A stretch of DNA of 48,791 nt. It comes from Hydrogenophilaceae bacterium. GTDB taxonomy: Bacteria; Pseudomonadota; Gammaproteobacteria; Burkholderiales; Thiobacillaceae. Shown here one piece after another: positions 13,014 through 23,402 of the stretch (position 1 is the first letter of the stretch; the number at the start of each line of letters is the position of its first letter). Under the pieces are notes generated by a model. It saw only the letters and a program-made list of their open reading frames with translations. It made no database searches and was not told the DNA's origin. The stretch covers positions 1 through 48,791 of the forward strand of contig JACAED010000070.1 of the NCBI GenBank assembly GCA_013389025.1. The letters are read 5' to 3'. A program made the position numbers and the translations under genes.

Positions 13014-13790
13014 ATGAATCTCACCAAGCTGCTTCAATCCCAGGGCTTTGGCACGCGTCGCGAATGCCGGAGCCTGATCCTGTCGGGCCTTGTGGCAATT
13101 GGTGGTCAGGAAACCACGGACGCCGACGCGGACATCAATCCTGTCGGGCTGGTGTTTTCGGTAGATGGGCAGGACTGGCAATACCGTGAAAAGGTTTATG
13201 TCATGTTGCACAAGCCGGCAGGATACGAATGCTCGCAAAAACCCAAGCATCATCCGAGCGTGCTGAGCCTGCTGCCGGTTCCGCTGCGCAACCGAGGCCT
13301 GCAAACCGTGGGGCGGCTGGATGAAGACACTACGGGATTACTGTTGTTGACCGATGACGGTCAGTTTCTGCATGTCTATACCACGCCAAAGAAAAATATC
13401 CCCAAGGTGTACCGGGCGACGGTCAGGTATCCTTTGACGGAAGCGCAACTTGCCGCACTTCGCGCCGGCGTGGTGCTGCACGACGACCCCGACCCTGTGC
13501 AGGCGCAGTCGGCCATCGCTCGCGATGCGCATACGATTGAACTCACTTTGACCGGGGGCAAGTATCACCAGGTCAAGCGCATGGTGGCGGCGGTGGGCAA
13601 TCGCGTCGAAGCGCTGCACCGGGAACGCATGGGCGAGTTTGTCCTTCCGCCGGATTTGAAACCGGGTGAATGGCGTTATGTTGATTTACCCCCTCACCCC
13701 CACCCCTCTCCCGCGGGGGAAGAGGGGGTTAATTTTGAAGTGCCGCCTGAAGCGCATAGGCAGACAGGGGCAGCGGTAGCGCGACAGTAA
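13014..13790 (+). CDS. RsuA/RluE-family pseudouridine synthase with repeat-derived C-terminal extension
   Basis: S4 domain; VGRLDEDTTGLLLLTDDGQ catalytic motif; TGGKYHQVKRMVAAVGNRVEALHRERMG; family-like sequence ends near WRYVDL. Confidence 0.88.
   Translation: MNLTKLLQSQGFGTRRECRSLILSGLVAIGGQETTDADADINPVGLVFSVDGQDWQYREKVYVMLHKPAGYECSQKPKHHPSVLSLLPVPLRNRGLQTVGRLDEDTTGLLLLTDDGQFLHVYTTPKKNIPKVYRATVRYPLTEAQLAALRAGVVLHDDPDPVQAQSAIARDAHTIELTLTGGKYHQVKRMVAAVGNRVEALHRERMGEFVLPPDLKPGEWRYVDLPPHPHPSPAGEEGVNFEVPPEAHRQTGAAVARQ
13689..13728. repeat. REP-like G/C-rich imperfect palindrome
   Basis: CCCCCTCACCCCCACCCCTCTCCCGCGGGGGAAGAGGGGG; related (inverted) half at 31993..32015. Confidence 0.75.
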
Positions 13791-14090
13791 TGCGATGGCG
13801 CTGCTTCAGCAGTTCCATGTCCGCCGTATGGAAGGGGTCGTAAATAACGATGATGCGGGTTGCGGGATTGCGCGTGGCACAGCCAGCAGGGATTCGAGAT
13901 TGCTGACGCGGTCGTGAAAGTAGCGCTTGTTGAAATCGGCCAGCAGCACATCCGGCTGCCAGGTTTTCAGCCGGTTCATGGCCCGGCGGGATGAGGTCTC
14001 AACGGCTACTTCATAGCCGCATCCTTCAAGCAGTGGCGCAATCGTGTTGAAGCCGATGGCTTCAAACACACAAAGCAGTTTCATTGACAC
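13729..14090 (-). pseudogene. response-regulator receiver-like small protein, apparent single-base frameshift
   Basis: ORF MSMKLLCVFEAIGFNTIAPLLEGCGYEV...NLESLLAV continues in the next frame as ATRNPATRIIVIYDPFHTADMELLKQRHRITVALPLPLSAYALQAALQN*. Confidence 0.7.
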
Positions 14091-14093
14091 GAT

Positions 14094-14843
14094 TCAGCGG
14101 TGCGGCAGTGTTTCGCGGGCCGGCCTTAGCGCGGGATCGACTTCATTGCGGTCATCGAACACGACACAGTTGCCAGTCCAGTGTGCGCCGCCGACTTCTT
14201 CGAAATATTTGAGAATGCCCCCGTCGAGCTGGTAAACCCCTTCCATGCCGATGCGGTTCATGTAAAGCACGGCCTTTTCGCAGCGGATGCCGCCGGTGCA
14301 GAAAGTAACCACGGTCTTGCCGGAAAAATCATTCCTTCGCGCGGCGATGGCTTGCGGATATTGAGAGAAGCGTTCGATGCCGAAATCCAGCGCGTTGACG
14401 AAAGTGCCGGCTTCCACCTCAAAGACATTGCGGGTATCGATCATGACAATCTCGCGCCCCAGATCGTCATGTCCGCGATCCAGCCAGGCTTTCAAGCGGA
14501 CAGGAGAAACGCTTTCGGCGCGATGATCTTCGGGGCGGATATCCGACACCTTCATGGTGATGATTTCCTTTTTAAGCCGCACGCGCATTTTCCTGAACGG
14601 CACGCTGCCCGACCAGCTTTCCTTGGCGGCGATGTCGGCAAACCGCGAATCCTGCCGGAGCCATTCCAGAAATGCATGGATGGCCGACGCCTCGGCCGCG
14701 AGGAAAATATTGATGCCTTCCGGTGCCAGCAGAATCGTGCCCTTCAGCCCCAGTGCATCGCACTGCTGCTGAATGCGGTCGCGCAGGGCTTCGCGATCAT
14801 CCAGCGTGACGAACTTGTAGGTGGAAATGTTGAGGATGGACAT
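14094..14843 (-). CDS. trhO: rhodanese-domain tRNA uridine(34) hydroxylase
   Basis: [56 protein letters not shown]. Confidence 0.93.
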   Translation of the reverse strand: MSILNISTYKFVTLDDREALRDRIQQQCDALGLKGTILLAPEGINIFLAAEASAIHAFLEWLRQDSRFADIAAKESWSGSVPFRKMRVRLKKEIITMKVSDIRPEDHRAESVSPVRLKAWLDRGHDDLGREIVMIDTRNVFEVEAGTFVNALDFGIERFSQYPQAIAARRNDFSGKTVVTFCTGGIRCEKAVLYMNRIGMEGVYQLDGGILKYFEEVGGAHWTGNCVVFDDRNEVDPALRPARETLPHR

Positions 14844-14899
14844 GGCAATAAAAGCAGATCAACCGCGACAGCCGGAAGGCCGCGCAGTATAAACCGGAA

Positions 14900-17454
14900 T
14901 CATGCCTTGGCAGATTTGCCTTTGGCCGCGCTTCTGGCGGCGGGCTTCTTTGCAGGCGCTTTGCCGGCAGTCTCTTTTTTCGGTTTTGCCTTGGCATCGG
15001 CCTTGGGTGCCTCCGCCTTGCGGGATGTGGCGCGTTTGGCCGGGGCGCCTTTTTCAGCCTTGGCGGCAATCAGGGGCAGGGCATCGAGCAAGCTCACGTT
15101 TTCCGGGTCGAGGTCTTTGGGCAGCGTGGCGTTGATCTTGTTATGGCTGACATACCAGCCATAGCGGCCGTTCTGCAAGTACACCGGCTTGCCGTCGTCG
15201 GGGTGTTTGCCCAGCTCTTTCCTTTCGCTGGCGGCAGCGCCACGCCCGCGCGTGGCGGGCATTTCCAGCACCTCGACCGCGCGTTCAAGGCCGACGGTAT
15301 AGACATCGTCATCCTTTGGAATGGATTTGAACTTGCCGTCATGCAGCAGATAGGGGCCAAAGCGGCCAATGTTGGCAACGATCGGCAGGCCGCTCTTGGG
15401 GTGATGGCCGACTTCGCGCGGCAGCGACAGCCACTTTAGAGCCTCTTCCAGCGTGACTGCTTCTGGTGCGATGTTCTTGGGGACCGAAGCGCGCCGGGGT
15501 TTGGGCGCTTTCTTGTCCTCTGGCGTGGGCCCGATCTGCACATACCATCCATAGCGGCATTCATCAGCAGCACGTCTTCACCAGTAGCGGGGTATTTGCC
15601 CAATACAGCAGGGCCGTCCTCGTTACCATGCAGGGGCCGGGTGTAATCGCATTTCGGATAGGCCGAGCAGCCAATGAACATGCCGCGCTTGCTGGCCTGC
15701 AGATTCAGCACTGAATTGCACTTGGGGCATTTTTCATCTAGCGGAATGCCGCGTTCCACATCCTGCTTGGCGGCAAGGTTGCCGTCGAACTCCTTCCAGA
15801 ATTCATTCAACAACCGCGTCCATTCGCGCTTGCCGTTGGAGACGTCGTCAAGCTTGTCCTCCAGCTTGGCGGTGAAATCGTAATCGACGTAATGATTGAA
15901 ATGCAGCGTCAAGAAACCGTTGACCATGCGACCCATCGGCGTGGGCACGAAACGTTTTTTGTCGAGTATGGCGTATTCTCGATCCTGCAGCGTGGAAATG
16001 ATGCTCGCATAGGTGGACGGCCGGCCAATGCCATACTCTTCCAGTGCCTTGACCAGCGAGGCCTCGGTGTACCGCGGTGGCGGCTGGGTAAAGTGCTGTT
16101 CGCCATAAAGCTTGTCCACCGGCAGGGTTTCGCCTTCTTTCAGCGGGGGCAGTTTGGCCTCTTCCTCGTCTTCCTCATCGTCGTGATACACGGCAAGAAA
16201 ACCCGCGAAAGCCAGCGTCTGGCCGGTGGCACGGAATACACCTTGTTCAACCATCAAATCGGCAGCAACGGTGTCGAATTGCGCAGATGCCATCTGCGAC
16301 GCCACGGCGCGCTTCCAGATCAGCTCATAGAGGCGCATCTGATCGTGCGAAAGATGGTTTTTCAGGCTTTCTGGCGTGCGCATGGCGGAAGTCGGGCGGA
16401 TGGCTTCGTGCGCTTCCTGCGCGTTCTTGGTTTTGGCACGGTAATGCAGCGGCTGGCTGGGCAGATAATCCTTGTCGAATTTCTTGCGGATGAACTCGCG
16501 GATTTCTGCGACTGCCTCGTTGGCCAGGTTAACCGAGTCGGTACGCATGTAGGTGATCAGACCAACAGTTCCGGAGCCGATGTCGATGCCCTCGTACAGT
16601 TGCTGCGCCGTGCGCATGACGCGGTCGGTGGTCATGCCCAGCTGTCGCACAGCGGCCTGCTGCATGGTCGAGGTCGTGAAGGGCGGCGGCGCGTGGCGAG
16701 CCTTGCGCTTTTTCTCCACCTGCATGACCCTGGCTTCCCGGGCTTGCAAAAGCTTGAGCACTTCGGCCTGGCGCGCTTCGGTCTCGATGGAAAACTGGTT
16801 GAGTTTCTCGCCCTCGAAGTGGGTGAGCCGCGCGGTAAATGAAATCTTGTCCTTGTGCGTATCGAGGTGCAGCGTCCAGTATTCGCGCGGCTTGAATTTC
16901 TCGATTTCCTCCTCGCGCTCGACGATGAGCCTGAGTGCCGGGCTTTGCACGCGGCCGGCAGACAGGCCGGGGCTGATTTTTTTCCACAGCAGCGGCGAAA
17001 GGTTGAAACCGACCAGATAATCCAGCGCGCGGCGTGCCTGTTGCGCGTTGACTAGATCCATGGACACGTCGCGCGGATGCGCCACCGCATCCTTCACCGC
17101 GCTTTCGGTGATTTCATAGAACACGATGCGCTTGAGCTTGCCCGGCTTGAGCAACTTGCGCTCATTGAGAATTTCCGCCAGATGCCAGGAAATGGCCTCG
17201 CCCTCGCGGTCCGGGTCAGTTGCCAGCAGGATTTCGTCGGCCTTCTTCGCCGCCTTGCAGATGGCGGAGACGTGTTTTTCGTTGCGCTCAATCAACTGGT
17301 ACTTCATGGCGAAGTGGTTGGCCGGATCGACCGCGCCGGTCTTCGGTTCCAGATCGCGCACATGGCCATAGGAAGCGAGGATTTCATAATCCCCGCCCAG
17401 ATATTTTTTCAGCGTCTTGGATTTGGAGGGCGACTCGACAACAACGAGTTTCAT
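14900..17454 (-). pseudogene. topA: DNA topoisomerase I, split by apparent frameshift near 15557
   Basis: N-terminal ORF 15436..17454 (MKLVVVESPSKSKTLKKYLGGDYEILASYGHVRDL) and C-terminal ORF 14900..15541 in another frame; NGRYGWYVQIGP is restored by adding one base. Confidence 0.9.
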
Positions 17455-17465
17455 TCAGTTTTTTA

Positions 17466-17909
17466 TTAGTGCAGCGTGGTTTCGTTAAGCAGGAATTCTT
17501 CCAGGAACGTGTAGTGTTCGATCTGGCCGCGGCTCCACAACACGATTAGACTCATCCAGCGAACCTGCTCCGGCGCGATGTCCTCACCGTGAAGATGCAT
17601 CAGGCCATTGATGACCCACTCGCGCGATTCGGCATCGAGGATTTCCGACTCTTCCAGAAAGCGCAACGTGGCGATGCAATCCTCGTCCAGCCTTTCCTGT
17701 TCTTCCGGTGCGAAATGCCTGAAGTGAGGCGATTCGAGCAGCCGCGGGTGCGATTTGGTTGCGGACATGCGAGAAAACCAGTCCAGCGCACGTTTGACGG
17801 AGAATTCATCAAATCCGGCAGCGAATAGTTTCCTTTCCAGCGAGTCGCGGTCGGGCGCCAGCTCGGCCATGCGGTAACTTTCGTAAAGAAACACAAGTAT
17901 GTCTAGCAT
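17466..17909 (-). CDS. smg: DUF494 family protein Smg
   Basis: MLDILVFLYESYRM...LERKLFAAGFDEFSVKRALDW; between topA and dprA. Confidence 0.92.
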   Translation of the reverse strand: MLDILVFLYESYRMAELAPDRDSLERKLFAAGFDEFSVKRALDWFSRMSATKSHPRLLESPHFRHFAPEEQERLDEDCIATLRFLEESEILDAESREWVINGLMHLHGEDIAPEQVRWMSLIVLWSRGQIEHYTFLEEFLLNETTLH

Positions 17910-17915
17910 CGTTAG

Positions 17916-19001
17916 TTATATGAGTCGTTGATAACGCCCGCCCGGAAGTTGTGCAACCCGCCCTTCCAGTTCGAGCGCCAACAGCTTCGCCGAAAGCGCA
18001 TCGACCGTCAACCCGCTCCGTTCCGCGAGCAGGTCGATATTGACCGGGTCATGCCCCAGATGTTGTAAAAGCGGCTCAGTTTCCGGGTTTGCGGGAGTTG
18101 ATTCGGGACCGATCGCCGGTATCACCGGCCAGGCCAGTTCTTCTATGACATCCTGGGCCGACTCCACCAGCTTGGCACCCTGTTTGATCAGCGCATGACT
18201 CCCTTTGGATAGCGGCGAATGTATGGAACCGGGGATGGCCATGACTTCGCGCCCCTGCTCCAATGCCTGACGGGCGGTGATCAGCGAGCCGGAGTTGAGC
18301 GCGGCTTCCACCACCAGCACGCCGCGCGACAGCCCCGAAATGATTCGGTTGCGCCTCGGAAAATGGCCCGGCGCAGAAATCGTGCCCAGGGCAAACTCTG
18401 ACAGCAGCAAGCCCTTTTCGGCGATTTCATGGGCCAGCGCCTTGTTTCTTGCAGGGTAGACCCGATCGAGTCCGGTGCCGACCACGGCGATGGTCGAGCC
18501 TTGTCCCTTCAGCCCGCCACGATGCGCTGCGGTATCGATGCCCAGTGCCAGCCCGCTGACAATGGTGATGCCAGCGCTCGACAGTGCATGGCCGAAGGCC
18601 TCGGCATTGGCCTCGCCCTGTGGTGTGGCATTGCGGCTGCCGACGATGGCGAGGCAGGCTTGCAGGAGCAACTCGCGCTTTCCCTTGCCATACAGCAAAA
18701 CAGGCGGGTCGGCAGTTTCGCTCAACAGCGGCGGGTAGTCCTCGTCCAGCAAGGTAATGAGATGATGGCCGGGCTGGTTCAGCCAGTCCTTTGTCTGCTG
18801 AAGCAAATCTACATCCGGCCCGGTTTTCAGGGCATCAATCTGCCTGGCGCTGAGGCATGGGCTCAGGAGGGCCCGGCTGGCAGCAAGAACGGCCTCGGGC
18901 GTGTCAAATGCTTCCAGCAGGCGGCGGATGCCGCCGTCGCCGATGCCGGGTATGAGCCCCAGTCTGAGCCAGGCTTCCGGATCCCGGTGCTTGTCAGGCA
19001 T
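17916..19001 (-). CDS. dprA: DNA-processing protein DprA
   Basis: LAIVGSRNATPQGEANAEAFGHALSSAGITIVSGLALGIDTAAHRGGL; SLITARQALEQGREVMAIPGSI. Confidence 0.96.
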   Translation of the reverse strand: MPDKHRDPEAWLRLGLIPGIGDGGIRRLLEAFDTPEAVLAASRALLSPCLSARQIDALKTGPDVDLLQQTKDWLNQPGHHLITLLDEDYPPLLSETADPPVLLYGKGKRELLLQACLAIVGSRNATPQGEANAEAFGHALSSAGITIVSGLALGIDTAAHRGGLKGQGSTIAVVGTGLDRVYPARNKALAHEIAEKGLLLSEFALGTISAPGHFPRRNRIISGLSRGVLVVEAALNSGSLITARQALEQGREVMAIPGSIHSPLSKGSHALIKQGAKLVESAQDVIEELAWPVIPAIGPESTPANPETEPLLQHLGHDPVNIDLLAERSGLTVDALSAKLLALELEGRVAQLPGGRYQRLI

Positions 19002-19320
19002 ACATTGGCTTGTTGTCGTAGAAATTCAGCATACCCTTGACGATGCGGTAAATGGCCCAGATGGCTGCAACACCCCAGATGATGATGCCGACACCGATGA
19101 TCGACGTGACGCCGCCGATCACGCCCCACAACAGCGAATACCAGAAGGTGCGAATTTGCCAGCGAAAGTGGCTTTCCAGCCAGGTGCCAGTGACTTCATC
19201 GCGTTTGACGTGGTTGATGATGATGGCCACGATCGCGGTGATGCCAATGATGATGGAAGCGGCATATAGAAAATAGATGATCTGCGTCAGGTTGCGCGCC
19301 TTTTCAATGTCCTGGCTCAT
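18994..19320 (-). CDS. DUF4870-like small integral membrane protein
   Basis: Three hydrophobic segments; HFRWQIRTFWYSLLWGVIG; terminal RIVKGMLNFYDNKPM. Confidence 0.75.
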   Translation of the reverse strand: MSQDIEKARNLTQIIYFLYAASIIIGITAIVAIIINHVKRDEVTGTWLESHFRWQIRTFWYSLLWGVIGGVTSIIGVGIIIWGVAAIWAIYRIVKGMLNFYDNKPMYA

Positions 19321-19343
19321 GTGTCCCCCTTATCCGGAAATGA

Positions 19344-19366
19344 AAAACCGCCCTGTGGGCGGTTTT
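19344..19366 (-). terminator. Rho-independent terminator downstream of the LysM gene
   Basis: AAAACCGCCC-TGT-GGGCGGTTTT hairpin with T-tract on the minus strand. Confidence 0.8.
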
Positions 19367-19389
19367 CCGCGTCGGGCGGAACCAATGTA

Positions 19390-20601
19390 TCAGGGATTCT
19401 TGACCGTATCCAGCAAATAGACCGGGCCGTCCGACTGCATGACCAGCGCGTAGGATACCTTGTCGTACACACGGTACACCATGACCAGGCCGGTGCGGGC
19501 ATCGGGTAGCTTGACCTTGCTGTCATCCTGCTCGAAGCAGCCGACACGGGTCAGGGACTTGAGGTCGGCGGTCTGGTCATAGGTAATCTTGCTCTTGTCC
19601 TTCAGGCAACGAACATCGGTATACAGCCAGGCCCCACCGCCGGGAATGTTGCCCTGGCGGCTGGACAACCAGGTCATTTTGTCGAGCTCGTCCTTGCTGA
19701 GCTTGACCGTGTTGCCGGTATGGTGGATGGCCAGCACGTGGCCGGGCGCCAGTCCATGGTTGCTGCCGCGATTGAGTACGACGGTCTGATAACGGCCAGA
19801 GTCGGATACGCCACCGTAAGCTGAAATGATGCGTCCGGTGATCTGATTGTCAGGAGCACGCGGAGCGTATTCAAAAGTGCTTGTGTCCACGGCGGGCAAA
19901 AGCTTGTCCTTGGCAAGGACTTCCATTGACGACTGCGTGATGCGGATTTTTTGCGGTGCGCCTTCAGAGAGGGTGCGGGCATCGCCGACATATTCCACTT
20001 CATGGCCGAGCACTTCGCCGGTTTCGGGATCTTTGAGCTGCTTGCCGGGGCGCAGGATGTTCCAGCGCTGAACGCCGGCCGGGCCGCCGGTGGCAAAGGC
20101 ATTGTCGCCGCGACCCAGAACGACACGGTCCTCATTGGTGCCCAGAATGAACGGTGCCCCGTCCAGCGCGCCAGCAGATACCACCCTGGGTTGGGACAGG
20201 AATGAATGGATGGCGGAAATCGGAATGGTCTGGATCGGGCCATCACCGATTTTCTCTTCGCGGGTATAGGGCGACAGCTTGACCGTGGACATGCCATGCT
20301 TGTCCCCCTTGACCAGGCTCAGCCTGGGCTGGCTGCCTGAACGGTCCAGTATGATCAGGTCTCCGGGATATATCCAGTGGGGGTCCTTGATGGCTTCCTT
20401 GTTCAGCCCCCAGATTTCCGGCCAGCGCCACGGGCTTTTCAAAAACTTGCCCGAAATGTCCCAAAGCGTATCCCCTTTTACGACCACGTACTGTTCCGGT
20501 GTATCCTCTCGCAATTGGAGCTCATCAGCAGAAAGCGGCTGACCCAGCATACAGGCGGAGATGGCCAGGGAAAACAGGAAATTGCGTACGGGATTGCTCA
20601 T
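19390..20601 (-). CDS. exported LysM peptidoglycan-binding domain protein
   Basis: Signal peptide; LysM YVVVKGDTLWDISGKFLKSPWRWPEIWGLNKEAIKDPHWIYPGDLI. Confidence 0.9.
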   Translation of the reverse strand: MSNPVRNFLFSLAISACMLGQPLSADELQLREDTPEQYVVVKGDTLWDISGKFLKSPWRWPEIWGLNKEAIKDPHWIYPGDLIILDRSGSQPRLSLVKGDKHGMSTVKLSPYTREEKIGDGPIQTIPISAIHSFLSQPRVVSAGALDGAPFILGTNEDRVVLGRGDNAFATGGPAGVQRWNILRPGKQLKDPETGEVLGHEVEYVGDARTLSEGAPQKIRITQSSMEVLAKDKLLPAVDTSTFEYAPRAPDNQITGRIISAYGGVSDSGRYQTVVLNRGSNHGLAPGHVLAIHHTGNTVKLSKDELDKMTWLSSRQGNIPGGGAWLYTDVRCLKDKSKITYDQTADLKSLTRVGCFEQDDSKVKLPDARTGLVMVYRVYDKVSYALVMQSDGPVYLLDTVKNP

Positions 20602-20762
20602 GAATGAACCCTCAATTTAGACCTTGTCTAATTAACTTGAAAAAGCTACTGTTGCGATTACGGACATAACTGACGGGAATTTAGCAGGGCAGGGAATTTG
20701 GTTGAAAGTGTGCCCGCAAGTCCCTGTCATTACAAGTAGTTGCTGGATATATTCAAGCCCGC

Positions 20763-21293
20763 ATGGCAAAACTGAACATACTTAGATACCCTGATAAGCG
20801 ACTGCATACGGTGGCAAAGCCCGTACAGATGGTGGACGCGCGCATCCGGAAGCTGGTCGATGATATGGCCGAGACCATGTATGCGGCGCCGGGCATAGGA
20901 CTGGCTGCCACGCAGGTGGATGTTCATGAGCGGGTCATCGTCATCGATATTTCCGAAGACAAGAGCGACCTGCGTGTGCTGATCAATCCGGAAATTGTCT
21001 CGAAGTCCGGCGATGTCGAGTGGGAAGAAGGCTGCCTGTCGGTGCCCGGTGTCTATGACAAGGTGCATCGTGCAGAAAACATCCGTGTGCGCGCGCTGAA
21101 CCGTGATGGCGAGACGCATGAATTCGATGCCGACGGTTTGCTGGCGGTTTGCGTGCAGCATGAAATGGATCACCTGATGGGCAAAGTGTTCGTGGAATAC
21201 CTTTCCCGCCTCAAGCAGAACCGCATCAGGACCAAGCTCATCAAGCAGGAACGCGAGCACCGCGAAACGCATCCCAGCCGGGCAAGCCTTTAG
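20763..21293 (+). CDS. def: peptide deformylase
   Basis: [49 protein letters not shown]. Confidence 0.97.
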   Translation: MAKLNILRYPDKRLHTVAKPVQMVDARIRKLVDDMAETMYAAPGIGLAATQVDVHERVIVIDISEDKSDLRVLINPEIVSKSGDVEWEEGCLSVPGVYDKVHRAENIRVRALNRDGETHEFDADGLLAVCVQHEMDHLMGKVFVEYLSRLKQNRIRTKLIKQEREHRETHPSRASL

Positions 21294-21561
21294 AGCCTAT
21301 TTCAGCAGGAATTGGAAGATGCGTTGCACCCAGGCCCGAATGATCGCGCGAAGCGCGACGCAGGTCGTATCCGTGATACGGGGACAAGGAGCGCGACAAA
21401 GCGAGCACCGGGCTTGGTCGCAACCCGAAGGGACGGGGGGATGGCGGGATGGATGGCTAGGCGCGTGGCGCAGTGAATGGTCGACCCCTTCACAAGCCGC
21501 GCAACAACGCCAGCCGCCGCCACCCCCCCGTTGCACATCCAATTCCTGCTGAAATAGGCTC
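21293..21561. mobile_element. MITE-like non-coding element between def and fmt
   Basis: Perfect 24-bp terminal inverted repeats GAGCCTATTTCAGCAGGAATTGGA (21293..21316) / TCCAATTCCTGCTGAAATAGGCTC (21538..21561), flanked by TTTA on both sides (21289..21292, 21562..21565). Confidence 0.75.
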
Positions 21562-21567
21562 TTTATA

Positions 21568-22500
21568 GTGAAAGTCATTTTTGCCGGCACACCAGAGTTT
21601 GCCCGGCTGGCGCTGGCCGCCATCATTGCTGCGGGGCATGAGGTGGTGCTGGTACTTACTCAGCCCGATCGCCCCAGTGGACGCGGCATGAAGTTGACCC
21701 CCAGTCCGGTCAAGGTTGAGGCTCAGCAGCATGGCATACCGGTCTATCAGCCGGAAAAGCTCAAGGATCCGGCCAGCCACGAAACCATCAGGACAGCGGG
21801 CGCCGATGTCATGGTCGTCGCGGCTTACGGCCTGATTCTGCCGCAGGCCGTACTGGACATTCCCCTACTTGGCTGCCTTAACATCCACGCTTCACTGCTA
21901 CCGCGCTGGCGCGGCGCGGCACCCATTCAGCGGGCAATCGAAGCGGGCGATAGCGAAACCGGGATCTGCATCATGCGGATGGAAGCGGGTCTGGATACCG
22001 GTCCGGTATTGCTTGAGAAACGACTGCCAATTGCGGGTACCGATACGGGCGGCAGCCTGCATGACAAATTGGCCTTGCTGGGCGCCACGGCCATTGTCGA
22101 GGCGCTGGCTGGCCTGCAAAATCTCAAGCCCTCGCCGCAGCCGGAAGCCGGTGTGACCTATGCCGCCAAGCTTTCAAAGGAAGAAGCCAGACTGGACTGG
22201 CAACTCCCGGCGGATGTCATTGTCCGGAAAATCCGCGCCTTCAACCCGGTGCCTGGCGCATGGACAACGTTGAATGGCGAGCCGCTGAAAATCTGGCAGG
22301 CTGATGCCATCGGGCTCAAGGGTAACCCGGGCGAGGTGTTGCGTGCGGATTCCGAGGGCCTGGTCGTGGCTTGCGGCCAAGGGGCGGTAAAAGTAACGGA
22401 ATTGCAAAAGGCCGGTGCCCGCCGCATGGATGTGGCGACCTTTCTGGCGGGTTCCAAAATCATTTCTGGCACGCGCCTGGACGGATTACCGGGGCATTGA
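21568..22500 (+). CDS. fmt: methionyl-tRNA formyltransferase
   Basis: GTG start MKVIFAGTPEFARLALAAI; LTQPDRPSGRGMKLTPSPVK; LNIHASLLPRWRGAAPIQRAIEAGD. Confidence 0.97.
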   Translation: MKVIFAGTPEFARLALAAIIAAGHEVVLVLTQPDRPSGRGMKLTPSPVKVEAQQHGIPVYQPEKLKDPASHETIRTAGADVMVVAAYGLILPQAVLDIPLLGCLNIHASLLPRWRGAAPIQRAIEAGDSETGICIMRMEAGLDTGPVLLEKRLPIAGTDTGGSLHDKLALLGATAIVEALAGLQNLKPSPQPEAGVTYAAKLSKEEARLDWQLPADVIVRKIRAFNPVPGAWTTLNGEPLKIWQADAIGLKGNPGEVLRADSEGLVVACGQGAVKVTELQKAGARRMDVATFLAGSKIISGTRLDGLPGH

Positions 22501-22559
22501 ATTTCCCGTTGCCCCCACTATCTTATATTCGCGTTTAACTTTTGTACGGAGCACCAACC

Positions 22560-23402
22560 ATGTTCAACTGGGTCAAGACCACCATCCTGATGGCGGGCAT
22601 CGTCGCGCTGTTTGGCGCGGTGGGCATGCTGCTGGGCGGCAAGTCGGGCATGCTGATCGCGCTGGCCATCGGCGGCGCGATGAACCTGTTTGCCTACTGG
22701 AATTCGGACAAGATGGTACTGCGCATGTACAACGCGCAGGAAGTCGACGCCAATACCGGCGGCCGCTACCATGCCATTGTGCGCGAACTGGCGCAGAACG
22801 CAGGATTGCCCATGCCGCGCGTTTACATCATCGATGAGCATCAGCCCAATGCATTCGCCACCGGGCGGAATCCCGATCACGCCGCCGTCGCCGCGACCAC
22901 CGGCCTCATGCAACTCCTGTCTGAGCGCGAGCTGCGCGGCGTGATGGCGCACGAGCTGGCACATGTGAAGCATCGCGACACGTTGATCTCGACCATGAGC
23001 GCGACGGTGGCAGGCGCCATTTCCATGCTGGCCAATTTCGCCATGTTTTTCGGCGGGCGCAGCGAAGACCGCCCGAATCCTGTCGTCGCCATGGCTGTCA
23101 TGATCATTGCGCCGATCGCGGCCATGCTGATCCAGATGGCGATCTCACGCGCCCGCGAATTCGGGGCTGATGCGGGCGGCGCGGAAATTTCCCGCGATCC
23201 CGAAGCGCTGGCGTCGGCACTGAAGAAAATCGAGGCCTATGCCAAAGGCCTGCCCATGCCGACCGCCGAAGCGCATCCCGAAACCGCCCAGATGATGATC
23301 ATCAATCCGCTGTCGGGCAATGGCATCAAGAGCCTGTTTTCCACCCATCCTTCCACCGACGAGCGCGTGGCAAAGCTGATGGCAATGGCCCGTGGTGCCT
23401 GA
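22560..23402 (+). CDS. htpX: protease HtpX
   Basis: [44 protein letters not shown]-type motif [12 protein letters not shown]. Confidence 0.97.
   Translation: MFNWVKTTILMAGIVALFGAVGMLLGGKSGMLIALAIGGAMNLFAYWNSDKMVLRMYNAQEVDANTGGRYHAIVRELAQNAGLPMPRVYIIDEHQPNAFATGRNPDHAAVAATTGLMQLLSERELRGVMAHELAHVKHRDTLISTMSATVAGAISMLANFAMFFGGRSEDRPNPVVAMAVMIIAPIAAMLIQMAISRAREFGADAGGAEISRDPEALASALKKIEAYAKGLPMPTAEAHPETAQMMIINPLSGNGIKSLFSTHPSTDERVAKLMAMARGA

Noticed and set aside
21319-21552. Small ORFs inside the def-fmt inverted-repeat element
   Set aside because: Low-complexity translations in several frames without SD or recognisable motifs; element treated as non-coding.
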